From: Rutidosis leptorrhynchoides | Taxonomy: Eukaryota > Streptophyta > Magnoliopsida > Asterales > Asteraceae | Length of the DNA stretch: 64,000 nt | NCBI RefSeq assembly: GCF_046630445.1 | Contig: NC_092334.1 | Span: forward strand, 107,636,001-107,700,000 | Reading direction: 5' to 3' | Shown: piece after piece, positions 25,240 to 37,702 of the stretch | Layout: every line of letters begins with the position of its first letter | Numbering within the stretch: position 1 is the first letter of the stretch | Program-made: the position numbers and the translations under genes | The notes under the pieces: generated by a model | Seen by the model: the letters and a program-made list of their open reading frames with translations, nothing else | Told to the model about the DNA's origin: nothing | Database searches by the model: none

Positions 25240-26401
25240 TGAAAGGACCCGTCCTAATCCATCTGGACGAAGTCACCAACATCTGGTTCCATTGCGATGA
25301 TCGACTCCAAATAATGTCTTTACAATGAGCAAATGCACAGCGAAAGATTTCTTTCATACTTGAGAATAAACATGCTTTCAAGTGTCAACCAAAAGGTTGG
25401 TGAGTTCATTAGTTTAACATAAATAAACATTTCCATCATTTTAATAGACCACAAGATTTTCATTTCTCATAAATATACGTCCCATGCATAGAGACAAAAA
25501 TATCATTCATATGGATTGAACACCTGGTAACCGACATTCACAATATGTATATAAGAATATCCCCATCATTCCGGGATCCTCCTTCGGACATGATATAAAT
25601 TTCGAAGTACTAAAGCATCCGGTACTTTGGATGGGGCTTGTTGGGCCCGATAGATCTATCTTTAGAGTTCGCGTCAATTAGGGTGTCTATTCCCTAATTC
25701 TTAGATTACCAGACTTAATAGAAAAGGGCATATTCGATTAGATAATCCAACCATAGAATGTAGTTTCGATTACTTGTGTCTATTTTGTAAAGCATTTATA
25801 AAAGCAGCGCATGTATTCTCAGTCCCAAAAATATATTTTGCAAAAGCATTTAAAAAGGGAATAATGAAACTCACATATTGTATTTTGTAGTAAAAATACA
25901 TATAACGACATTGCACAAGTATAGGGTTGGCCTCGGATTCACGAACCTATATCATTTGTATATTTATTAATATACATAATTTTAATCGAATAAATATATA
26001 TGTATTTAATATTATTAGTGATATAATTCTTGTTAGAAGCCTATATGTATCATTTTATATATAAATTAAGTAAATAACCACATTTGTATAGTTAAGTTTT
26101 GTATTAAATATGTATGTATGTATATATTTATTTATTTTATAAATATATTTTGTTTGTTAACTTAATGATAATACTAATAACAATAATACTAATAATAATA
26201 ATGATAATATTGATAGTAATTTTAATTATAAAAATGATACTTCTGCAGCTATTAATAGTTAGATTAATAGTTTTAATAATTATATAGTATCTCGGTTAAC
26301 ATAATATTCACGATAATAATAATAGTAATACTAATAATAATCATCATTGTAACTAGGATTATGATAATAATAATAATAATGGGTAACTAATACTTATGTT
26401 A

Positions 26402-26458
<57 letters not shown>

Positions 26459-26673
26459 TTAATACTAATAACTATTTTTCGTAATACGTAATAATAATAA
26501 TACTAATAATAATTCTAATTCTAATACCTAATGATAATAATAATAATAATCATAATATTCATAACCTTTAATGATAATAATAATAACATTTGTAATACTT
26601 GTAATACTAACAATAATTATAATAACAATAAATAAGAATAAAAATATCAATAATAATAATAATACTAATAAAG

Positions 26674-26710
<37 letters not shown>

Positions 26711-26757
26711 AAGGATTTACTACCTCAATTAATTTGACAAAAAGAAATGCTCCCATT

Positions 26758-26819
26758 CAGACTCGAACTCATGACCCCCTCGTTCATCAGATCAACACAC
26801 TACTAAACCGTCCAAGCCA
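26758..26819 (-). promoter_or_regulatory. tRNA-like pol III promoter motif in B LTR (left copy)
   Basis: On the minus strand TGGCTTGGACGGTTT (26819-26805) resembles an A box and GAGTTCGAGTCTG (26770-26758) a B box, about 35 bp apart as in tRNA genes and SINE heads. No cloverleaf fits. Probably an old SINE head inside the LTR core; the same block is at 35084-35145. Confidence 0.45.
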
Positions 26820-27395
26820 TTCTATTTTTCTGTTATTGTTTGATTTTTACTTCTTTTAACCCTTAAAACATATTCATCTCCTTCACCAAAAAACCAAACG
26901 ACCCAGGTACAAACTCAATCCATGAATCAGTTACAAAACAAGTTTTTATATTCTCCAACTAGTTATAAATCATCCCAATTAATAGTTTGAAATAATTAAA
27001 CCAAAAAAATAAATTAAAAAAAACAGAAATATATATATACTGCCGTCGCAGTTTAAAAAAAAAAAAACCATGAATTTGATTTTTAGAACATTATACATAA
27101 TAATCATAACATGGATTATGTTTTAAAACACTCATAGAAAGTATTGAAATTGCCAATTGAACTTGAATCGTCCAAACGAATTCGAATTTCTCTAAGAACA
27201 ATCCAGTTGACTTTTTTTTATAAACTTTGACTCTACAATTCGAATTCGTTTTAGAGAATTTGAAGCTGAAATTTCGAAGTTTGTTTGAGTAAGGGATTCC
27301 TAACATAACTGCAATTTTACATTTTGAGATGGGATTAAATTTCAAGCTTTTGATAAATAAAAAAAAATTGAAACAGGGGTGTTCGAGCTTTTCTG

Positions 27396-27399
<4 letters not shown>

Positions 27400-27479
<80 letters not shown>
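27400..27479. repeat. (TA)n microsatellite in B LTR
   Basis: About 40 TA units; the counterpart in the other LTR is 35720-35797. Confidence 0.95.
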
Positions 27480-27484
<5 letters not shown>

Positions 27485-28833
27485 TTTTTAACTCCCTCCT
27501 TCCCAATTGTAGTTGCGTAATATGTATATATTGACTGAATAATTGGGATAGAATTACATATATGATTAATTGAGAGGGACTTGTAACAATAGCAAGCAAG
27601 AGGATCGAATTTTTGAATAACAACAAATAATAAAGCCAATCGAATAGATGGGTTACTGTGTTTGGAGATCGACCTATAACAAATCAGGGACAGAAAACAA
27701 GTTTTTTTTGATACAGTTGATAGTTATAGGAACCATATTTGATTCCAAAAATTACACATATGATCTTTTATAGTTATTATTTACAAATGATAATAATAAT
27801 AATAAGGATAATAATAATAATAATAATAAATAATAATAATGTTAATATCTAATATAATGGTAATTATTAATAATAAGGTTAATAATGATATTAATAATAA
27901 TAATAATAATATTAACATTTATAATCATAAAAGATGATAATAATAATATTATTAATGATGATAATAATATAAATAATGATTATTAATGTTAAAGGTAAAA
28001 ATAATATCTAATGATAGTACATATAATAACTAAGATGTAGTAAGTTACATGTATCAAGTTTCATATCTATATGTCATATGTATTTAAAATAATAATATTA
28101 ATAATACTAGTAATAATAAGGATATAATATGTTACATGTATTAAAATTTTCATTTATATAATAATATTAATAATTCTTATATTAGTTTTTAATATTAATA
28201 TTTACTTTAATGATAATAAGAAAAATATTAATAGCAATAGTAATATAATGATTATATTTTAACTTGAAATTTCACATATTCATATTATATACTATTAGTT
28301 ATATAATATTAATTGTTTATATAATATATATTATATATATTTAATATTTGTACATTTCAACAATATATAGTAATAATCATGTATAGATATTATATTTATA
28401 AAATATTCAGACCACTATCTATAATTATGTTTTAAACATCAAATTTTATTACATAGATAAATATAACCTCAAAGTATTATTCTTTTAATACCTTGTTATC
28501 GTTGACCATTTATGTTCAAAATCCAATATATTCAATTCACTCTATATAATAAAAATAATAAGTTTTAGTTATTCTTTGTTATCTTTCATAATAACTAAAT
28601 CATATAATAGTTCATTAATATATTTAATTTATTATATAGAATCATTTAATTATATAATTATATATCTTTGTTTACAATTAAGGGTTCGTGAATCGTTGGG
28701 AATAGTCGAAGTTAACTGAATCCATGTGAACAGTTAAAAAATTTTCAGACTTAGTTAAATATGCTTTGCTTATTATGTCGAAAACATATAAAGATTAAGT
28801 TTAAATTTGGTCAAAAATTTTCGGGTCGTCACA

Positions 28834-28868
28834 GTACCTACCCGTTAAAGAAATTTCGTCCCGAAATT
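28834..28868 (-). other. polypurine tract and palindrome of element B
   Basis: On the minus strand AATTTCGGGACGAAATT (28868-28852) is followed by TCTTTAACGGGTAGGTAC, which abuts the LTR at 28833; base for base the arrangement of A and C. Confidence 0.85.
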
Positions 28869-30821
28869 TGAGTGGGATGGTCATGGATGACAATAAGTAT
28901 GTTTTCATGACTCATATAAGCTGATAAATAGAGTTTTTATTACCATTAAGTAATAAGGATAAAACAATTCGATTACTCGAAGAGTACTAGTGAAGCTGCC
29001 ACAAAAGATAGAAATAGGAAAAATAAAGATTCGTCTTAACTTTTGACAGAGTCAGGGTTGAGTTCCGGAATTCAAGGGATTTAGAGAAGATCTTCTAAAT
29101 CTAAAAGATTTGATTCATCGGCGAGTAAGAAAATTAAGATCTCTATAATTAAATGCGATGATCTGTCCCGATTACTACGTCTGATATTTCCATTATAATT
29201 TTTTTTTCCGTTCCATTAGTTTTCACCACTTCTATACTCAATTCCCAAATTCAAAAGATTTTGGAAATGCTTAATCCAGTTCTGATCCTTGTTCTTATCC
29301 TGACTGTTGCCGTAATCATTCTCCTTTTTCAACTTCCACCGGAGGAATCTGTTTTCTTCTATTTCGCCCTTGGGGTTATAGTGTTTTTAATTCTCCCGTG
29401 TCTTTATGTTGCGATAAACATTGATATACACGGTTTGTAATTTCCGTGTTGTTATTCTGCTTAATATTTTCTCTTATATTTCGGAGCTCTTTGCCTTTTT
29501 ATTCTCCTCTCGACCTCTAGTAAAGCGAGTAATAGTCCAGAATTCGTAAGTATGGAGTTTCAAATGAACTTAATGTTCTAAACAAGAAGGAACGTAATGG
29601 CACGATTTGATTTGTCAAATTACCAGAATCACTGAGAATAGAACTATCAATAATATATTTTCTTGATATGTTCAGAAGTTAATCTGAATGAAAGAGTTAT
29701 GTAACATGACACATGATGACGTTATAATCTGTGAATCATCATGTTCCATTTAGAAACTCAGCATGACTTAATGTAATATAATCACGTTGATCAAGTGTCA
29801 TTATATTATACTAACTCCTGCATCAGTTCCCAACATTACTTCAATAACATTCATATTTTAAGCTCGAAAGTTTACAGAATATAGAAACTAACAGTTTCTA
29901 TATGATGTAATACTGATAGCACGAAGAGATTAATGATTTCAGATAAGAATAGTTATAAAAATATCTTCAGAAATATGGAGGATATTTATAATGAAAAATA
30001 CGATGATATCATGGAATTTCTAATATCGAAGGATGGTGAAGAAAATTTGTCCGCAAGAGTTCGGAGTCAGAAGCAAGGTATTCGCTAAAGATTTCAACAG
30101 ACATTGAATCATTTGAATTCTTTGAAGTCAAACTTATTCTTTGTGATTTGTCCACGGCTTTCTTCCTAGTTTCGCATAATCTGCTTTTCGGTACTAAATT
30201 TTCTATTGAATGTTTCCAATATAATGATACACAGGAAGCACGAGGAGGTATATAATTTCGGACGAGAATATTTATGAAAATATCCTCAGAAATATCGAAG
30301 ATATTGATGATGATATTTTGTAATTTCTAAGTTCAATGGTTGATGGAGAAAGATTTTCCGCAAGATTTTAACATGACTTCGGAGCAAGATATTCTCTAAA
30401 GATTTCATCGGATTCAGAATTACTTGGATTCTTTGAATATAGGGTTTAGTCCTTGTATTTGTCCTTGGTCCCTTCGTGGTTAGCTCAATCCATTTTTCAG
30501 TTCCAACTTTTCTGAGCTTTTCCAACATACTATTCTTTATCATCAAACTTCCGATGATTAAGGTCGTTTACGGTTGTCTATGGTTTCGGCTGCTTCATTC
30601 AAATTTTTCAACATTCATAGTGTTGATTTGTGACTGAGTGCTTTTCAGAATTTCAAAATGAGAGATCATAATTCTAAGATATAAATGTCATACATATAAC
30701 TGTTGATGTAGATATGATGTGAGTTTTCAGAATACTGATTGCTGATTCCCGGTAATTGGTATGGCAGTTCTCGTTACAAGATGCGGATGAGTATATGATA
30801 GGGTTTTAATGAATAATTATA

Positions 30822-31043
30822 ATGATTTGTCAGAGAGATCTAAGCCAAGAAGCAACGAGGTTGCTGGTACGTTTGCTGGTAATATGGTGGAATATAAAAG
30901 AATTCTCCGGTATCAAAAGGGTAATCGTATATATATATCAGGATTATAGTAAGGCTACTTCGAATGAAAAGTCGAAGTTGACTTGCTGGAGCTGTGACAA
31001 AATTGGCTACTTTGAAAAGGAATCGCAAAATTATTTTTGCTAA
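30822..31043 (+). pseudogene. antisense zinc-knuckle ORF in element B
   Basis: Counterpart of 11287-11517 of A, again opposite to the element's own strand. The C-terminal half reads SKATSNEKSKLTCWSCDKIG. The N-terminal half is in another frame (from 30809) because a TA dinucleotide run just before it (about 30930-30940) is 4 bp longer than in A. The Tyr for His and Ser for Cys changes in the knuckle are shared with A. Confidence 0.45.
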
Positions 31044-31375
31044 TAAATGCCAAAGGATCTAACGCGGCTACCTGTTAAACTTTTACTCAGTTGCCGAGAG
31101 TTTCCAGGTGCATAACTAAATGCATAAATCTTTCCCTCCGTAGATGAAGTGCGGTTGGTTCATCTTCTCGATTGAGATGTTTTCAAGAATCATGAAAGGT
31201 TTGAACGCAGATTGTAGTGGTCAAGATACAAATGAGGTTTAAGATGAAATCAAGTGGCAAACTTGAAGAATTATTTAGTTTCATATGTTATAATCAGTAT
31301 TTTTATTCACTTTAATTGTCCAATATTATTAGTCCACAGTCGATAGTCCACAGTTTACAGTCCAATAATTCATAT

Positions 31376-31805
31376 ATAGTTTAATATATAATATTCGAAT
31401 TAATTAATATGTATCGTGACCCGTGTACATGTTTCAGACTCGATCACAACTCAAAGTATATATATTATTATAGAATCAACCTCAACCCTGTATAGAGAAC
31501 TCGATCATTACTGCATATAGAGTGTCTATGGTGATTCCAAATAATATATATAGATGTGTCGATATGATATGTCAAAACTTTGTATACGTGTCCCGATATT
31601 TAAAGTGCGTAAAATAAATAACAGAAATTAAATGACGATAAATAAAGTGCGTAAAGTAAATAACAGAAATTAAATGACGATAAATAAAGTGCATAAAGTA
31701 AATAACAGAAATTAAATGACAATAATTAAAATTGTGAGAATATAAATTGCGATAAAATAAATTGCGATAATTAAATTGCGATAAATAAAATGTAATACGG
31801 AATTA
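31376..31805. repeat. inserted block in element B, absent from A
   Basis: Where A has continuous sequence around CTAGCTAACTGTGGACTA (about 10970-10990), B carries about 430 extra bases. Part (about 31430-31595) is the reverse complement of LTR sequence of C (39890-40035), and the rest is a tandem array. No duplication at its edges was found, so the mode of entry is open. Confidence 0.55.
31602..31728. repeat. 42-bp tandem repeat, three units
   Basis: Units beginning AAAGTGCGTAAA at 31602, 31644 and 31686 (AAAGTGCATAAA), each followed by an ATAACAGAAATTAAATGACG-like part. Similar GCGTAAAGTAAATAACGATA sequence occurs at the left end of the window. Confidence 0.85.
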
Positions 31806-32108
31806 ACAGTTAGCTAGGAACAGTTAGCTAGGATTTTGTTAGCGTGGTTTCTTAATAAAATTTAATATTGTTAATTAATCTGTTTCTAATCAATTTTTAT
31901 TGTGTCCATTATTTTTTCATTATGCCACTTGTTGGATTCTGATAGGTCAAAATCTAAATATGAAATTGAATTTGAATGAAAATAGTTATTCTTTGGTGAA
32001 CGGATACGTATCTCGGTGGTTGTAAATAGGATAGTGAATAACTGTTGAATCAGATTCGAAGAATATACATTGTAACTTATTAATGTGAAATTTAAATATT
32101 CCTCGGGT

Positions 32109-32124
32109 ATTACCTACCCGTTAA
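32109..32124 (-). other. internal polypurine-tract-like motif in element B
   Basis: Reads TTAACGGGTAGGTAAT on the minus strand, matching the copy in A at 10665-10680. Confidence 0.5.
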
Positions 32125-32399
32125 AATATTTTCACCATTAACAGTTTGTACAAAAGAATTTTTAATTACAATCTTTTTGAAAATGTATATACATATATAT
32201 TTTCTTCAGATGTAATCATGGATTTAATGAGTCAATATGATATTAAACTCATTTGATTTATCGTTAGAACAAGAATATATAATCTCTAACATATTAGAGA
32301 TTACATAATCACCATGTCGAACGAAGATAAATGATGTAGAACGATTCGTAGAACAATAATTATATTCGAGGTACAAAATGAGATGTCGAGGCATGGATT

Positions 32400-32885
32400 G
32401 TTGATGGTACTGGTGTTGTTACTGATGGTTCTGTTGATGCCGGTGATGTTGCTGAAGCTGGTAAGTTTTGCACCATGTTCTCCAAATTGATTACTCGAGC
32501 GCGAAGCTCGTTGACTTATTACTCCAGGATGATTGTCGATCGGAACGAGCGGATGAATATGGTTCAGAATTGTGGATAGAATAAAATCTTGTCGAGTTAC
32601 CCTGAAAATGAGACTGAAAATGGTGTCTCGAACAGGTTCGCCGGTAAACGCTTCAGATTCATTGTGAGGTGAATTCTGTTGGTGGAAGGGATTGCCTTCT
32701 GCGCGTTTCTATTAATTAAGTCATCTACGAACCCATCAAATGAATTGATAATGGCTGATTGGTTGATTCATGCCGATGACGCTGTTTTCGGAGCTTAGGT
32801 GAACATCTATGTCGGAATAGCTGTCGGAATAACTATCGGAATAGCTATCGGAATCTGAGGGACTCAAACTGGTTTAGGGATTCAT
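32400..32885 (-). pseudogene. eroded leader ORF region of element B
   Basis: Homologous to 9861-10399 of A. The acidic frame would start at 32885 but meets TAA after three codons; the Ser/Asp-coding repeats are still readable at about 32860-32810. No intact frame. Confidence 0.45.
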
Positions 32886-33304
32886 CCCGTACGATTAGAT
32901 GAAGGATTTTCGATAAGAAATAGATTATAGGATATAGATTAGTACCCTGCAGTACATAATTTACATATGCATATATAATACTAAAATCCCATAAGTTACG
33001 GAGGAATCTACGGAAGCTGTCAGGCACCGGTAACAATAACAGGTACGCTAAGGTATGAATTAGCAGATATGCTAAGATATAATTTTTTTTTATACACTAA
33101 TCATGCAATTAATGCAATAAGATGTGTCTAGACTAAGGATGATAAGCAAGTGATTCTCTAAGAATGATAAGCAGGAAATTTTTGACACAAAATGATAAGC
33201 AAAACTTTTGACATGCAGACACGGTCAAAGTCCAGACTCACTAATGCATCCTAACGACTTATCAGTTAGACACACTAATGCAGACCCGGTTCACTAAGAC
33301 CACC

Positions 33305-33560
33305 GCTCTGATACCAACTGAAAGTACAGTGGGGACAACCACCGTCCCACCCAGTGCCTTCCCAGCTAACCGCCTGGTGACCACTGAGTGTACCTCAGAT
33401 ACTGATTTTAGGGCCTACCTCTCGGCAACGTACAGCCAACCCTAATAGGGACCGCGAGGAGTAAGAGCCAATGCTTCGTCACAGGTAACACTGTGAGAAC
33501 CCCCTCTACAATTAACCCGCTCATAAACGGCATTAAACCAGCTCTGATACCAACTGAAAG
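33305..33560 (-). repeat. duplicated primer-site region of element B
   Basis: The 20-bp sequence GCTCTGATACCAACTGAAAG occurs at 33305-33324 and 33541-33560. On the minus strand each is LTR end (CTTTCA) plus GT plus TGGTATCAGAGC. The 216 bp between them are not LTR sequence of B or A. The upstream copy (33541) abuts the real LTR; the downstream copy (33305) is followed by leader sequence like that of A. Confidence 0.85.
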
Positions 33561-34720
33561 GACCCGTCCTAATCCATCTGGACGAAGTCACCAACATCTG
33601 GTTCCATTGCGATGATCGACTCCAAATAATGTCTTTACAATGAGCAAATGCACTGTGGAAGATTTCTTTCATACCTGAGAATAAACATGCTTTCAAGTGT
33701 CAACCAAAAGGTTGGTGAGTTCATTAGTTTAACATAAATAAACATTTCCATCATTTTAATAGACCACAAGATTTTCATTTCTCATAAATATACGTCCCAT
33801 GCATAGAGACAAAAATATCATTCATATGGAATGAACACCTGGTAACCGACATTCACAATATGTATATAAGAATATCCTCATCATTTCGGGATCCTCCTTC
33901 GGACATGATATAAATTTTGAAGTACTAAAGCATCCGGTACTTTGGATGGGGCTTGTTGGGCCCGATAGATCTATCTTTAGAGTTCGCGTCAATTAGGGTG
34001 TCTGTTCCCTAATTCTTAGATTACCAGACTTAATAGAAAAGGGCATATTCGATTAGATAATCCAACCATAGAATGTAGTTTCGATTACTTGTGTCTATTT
34101 TGTAAAGCATTTATAAAAGCAGCGCATGTATTCTTAGTCCCAAAAATATATTTTGCAAAAGCATTTAAAAAGGGAATAATGAAACTCACCTATTGTATTT
34201 TGTAGTAACAATACATATAACGACATTGCACAAGTATATGGTTGGCCTCGGATTCACGAACCTATATCATTTGTATATTTATTAATATACATAATTTTAA
34301 TCGAATAAATATATATGTATTTAATATTATTAGTGATATAATTCTTGTTAGAAGCCTATATGTATCATTTTATATATAAATTAAATAAATAACCACATTT
34401 ATATAGTTAAGTTTTGTATTAAATATGTATGTATGTATGTATGTATATATTTATTTATTTTATAAATATATTTTGTTTGTTAACTTAATGATAATACTAA
34501 TAACAATAATACTAATAATAATAATGATAATATTGATAGTAATTTTAATTATAAAAATGATACTTCTGCAGCTATTAATAGTTAGATTAATAGTTTTAAT
34601 AATTATATAGTATCTCGATTAACATAATATTCACGATAATAATAATAGTAATACTAATAATAATCATCATTGTAACTAGGATTATGATAATAATAATAAT
34701 AATGGGTAACTAATACTTAT

Positions 34721-34796
<76 letters not shown>

Positions 34797-35714
34797 TTAA
34801 TACTAATAACTATTTTTCGTAATACGTAATAATAATAATAATACTAATAATAATTCTAATTCTAATACCTAATGATAATAATAATAATAATCATAATATT
34901 CATAACCTTTAATGATAATAATAATAACATTTGTAATACTTGTAATACTAATAATAATTATAATAACAATAAATAATAATAAAAATATCAATAATAATAA
35001 TAATACTAATAAAGATAATAATAATAATAATAATGAAAGGATTTACTACCTCAATTAATTTGACAAAAAGAAATGCTCCCATTCAGACTCGAACTCATGA
35101 CCCCCTCGTTCATCAGATCAACACACTACTAAACCGTCCAAGCCATTCTATTTTTCTGTTATTGTTTGATTTTTACTTCTTTTAACCCTTAAAACATATT
35201 CATCTCCTTCACCAAAAAACCAAACGACCCAGGTACAAACTCAATCCATGAATCAGTTACAAAACAAGTTTTTATATTCTCCAACTAGTTAAAAATCATC
35301 CCAATTAATAGTTTGAAATAATTAAACCAAAAAAATAAATTAAAAAAAAACAGAAATATATATACTGCCGTCGCAGTTTTAAAAAAAAATAATCATGAAT
35401 TTGATTTTTAGAACATTATACATAATAATCATAACATGGATTATGTTTTAAAACACTCATAGAAAGTATTGAAATTGCCAATTGAACTTGAATCGTCCAA
35501 ACGAATTCGAATTTCTCTAAGAACAATCCAGTTGACTTTTTTTATAAACTTTGACTCTACAATTCGAATTCGTTTTAGAGAATTGGAAGCTGAAATTTCG
35601 AAGTTTGTTTGAGTAAGGGATTCCTAACATAACTGCAATTTTACATTTTGAGATGGGATTAAATTTTGAGCTTTTGATAAATAAAAAAAAATTGAAACAG
35701 GGGTGTTCGAGCTT

Positions 35715-35802
<88 letters not shown>

Positions 35803-36205
35803 TTTTAACTCCCTCCTTCCCAATTGTAGTTGCGTAATATGTATATATTGACTGAATAATTGGGATAGAATTACATATATGATTAATTGAGAGGGACTTG
35901 TAACAATAGCAAGCAAGAGGATCGACTTTTTGAATAACAACAAATAATAAAGCCAATCGAATAGATGGGTTACTGTGTTTGGAGATCGACCTATAACAAA
36001 TCAGGGACAGAAAACAAGTTTTTTTGATACAGTTGATAGTTATAGGAACCATATTTGATTCCAAAAATTACACATATGATCTTTTATAGTTATTATTTAC
36101 AAATGATAATAATAATAATAAGGATAATAATAATAATAATAATAATAAATAATAATGTTAATATCTAATATAATGGTAATTATTAATAATAAGGTTAATA
36201 ATGAT

Positions 36206-36236
<31 letters not shown>

Positions 36237-37155
36237 ACATTTATAATCATAAAAGATGATAATAATAATATTATTAATGATGATAATAATATAAATAATG
36301 ATTATTAATGTTAAAGGTAAAAATAATATCTAATGATAGTACATATAATAACTACGATGTAGTAAGTTACATGTATCAAGTTTCATATCTATATGTCATA
36401 TGTATTTAAAATAATAATATTAATAATACTAGTAATAATAAGGATATAATATGTTACATGTATTAAATTTTTCATTTATATAATAATATTAATAATTCTT
36501 ATATTAGTTTTTAATATTAATATTTACTTTAATGATAATAAGAAAAATATTAATAGCAATAGTAATATAATGATTATATTTTAACTTGAAATTTCACATA
36601 TTCATATTATATACTATTAGTTATATAATATTAATTGTTTATATAATATATATTATATATATTTAATATTTGTACATTTCAACAATATATAGTAATAATC
36701 ATGTATAGATATTATATTTATAAAATATTCAGACTACTATCTATAATTATGTTTTAAACATCAAATTTTATTACATAGATAAATATAACCTCAAAGTATT
36801 ATTCTTTTAATACCTTGTTATCGTTGACCATTTATGTTCAAAATCCAATATATTCAATTCACTCTATATAATAAAAATAATAAGTTTTAGTTATTCTTTG
36901 TTATCTTTCATAATAACTAAATCATATAATAGTTCATTAATATATTTAATTTATTATATAGAATCATTTAATTATATAATTATATATCTTTGTTTACAAT
37001 TAAGGGTTCGTGAATCGTTGGGAATAGTCGAAGTTAACTGAATCCATGTGAACAGTTAAAAAATTTTCAGACTTAGTTAAATATGCTTTGCTTATTATGT
37101 CGAAAACATATAAAGATTAAGTTTAAATTTGATCAAAAATTTTTAGGTCGTCACA
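33555..37155 (-). repeat. 5' LTR of element B (3601 bp)
   Basis: Partner of 25240-28833. Bracket motif at 34251-34261 and 37006-37016, (AAT)n at about 34725-34793, tRNA-like motif at 35084-35145. Confidence 0.94.
35084..35145 (-). promoter_or_regulatory. tRNA-like pol III promoter motif in B LTR (right copy)
   Basis: Same A-box-like (35145-35131) and B-box-like (35096-35084) pair as in the other LTR, without change in the boxes. Confidence 0.45.
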
Positions 37156-37160
37156 TCCGC

Positions 37161-37702
37161 AAACGCCGGGGCAACCTTGGCAAAATATTCAGGGGCAGGC
37201 GAATCTCGCAAGCCAATTTATGCAGGCGGCACCTCCTGACATGGTCCACCTATTTTCGCAACCTGATTTTGTTCAGGATATGATGAAGCGTTTCTTCGCA
37301 GGGCTCAAAGGTGACCCTGTTAAACCACCTTTTGAGCTACCAACTACTTTTGATAAGTTTCCTCCGCATATAACTGCATATCCGTTTCCATCAGCGCCAA
37401 AGATACCCCACACACTGGGTACTTATAATGGTTTAACCGATCCGGATGACTTCCTGCAGCGTTTCAAAGGCGCAATGCGCACCCAAGGTTGGGTGGATCC
37501 GGTTGCATGTCAGATATTTCCCATGACGCTACAGGGCATTGCTCGCGAATGGTTTAATAAACTCCCATCAGGTAGCATATCCGGGTTCATGGATCTGCGG
37601 ACGAAGTTCTTGCTGCAATATCAGAATCAGAGGCCACGCAAACGCACTCATATCGAATGTCATGATATTGTGCAGAAATCCAAGGAATCTTTGGGTGAAT
37701 TT
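37161..37702 (+). pseudogene. gag of element D, second part (between B and C)
   Basis: Resumes the gag frame of 24582-25239 in phase after element B and holds the retrotransposon-gag core: GTYNGLTDPDDFLQRFK, then REWFNKLP and the FLLQYQNQRPRKRTH segment. No stop occurs before element C inserts at 37703; the frame running on to 37744 is LTR sequence of C. The frame resumes at 51173. Confidence 0.88.

Larger units (their letters stand above)
25240..28833 (-). repeat. 3' LTR of element B (3594 bp)
   Basis: Nearly identical to the other LTR apart from microsatellite lengths and few substitutions. Contains (AAT)n at about 26401-26456, (TA)n at 27400-27479 and the bracket motif at 25936-25946 and 28684-28694. 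The 182-codon ORF at 27091-27639 runs through the TA repeat and is not a gene. Confidence 0.94.
25240..37155 (-). mobile_element. element B: complete LARD-like retrotransposon, minus strand, inside gag of D
   Basis: An 11,916-bp element flanked by TCCGC (25235-25239, 37156-37160). LTRs are 25240-28833 and 33555-37155, with TGTGACGACC...CCTTTCA on the minus strand. The interior (28834-33554) is related to that of A over most of its length but also lacks gag-pol. Special features: two copies of the primer site 236 bp apart (33305 and 33541), an inserted block of about 430 bp at about 31376-31805, the antisense zinc-knuckle frame (30822-31043) and a tRNA-like motif in each LTR. It is non-autonomous and presumably used proteins of a Tekay-like element. 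Confidence 0.92.

Noticed and set aside
24582-25328. Complete 248-codon gene
   Set aside because: Codons beyond 25239 are LTR sequence of element B; the real gag frame is interrupted there.
27091-27639. 182-codon minus-strand ORF in the B LTR, with similar ORFs at 35624-36064 and 1026-1268
   Set aside because: They run through (TA)n microsatellites giving Ile-Tyr repeats; no domain and present only because the repeat lacks stops.
31602-31728. CRISPR-like array
   Set aside because: Three contiguous 42-bp units without spacers in a plant retroelement; a simple tandem repeat.
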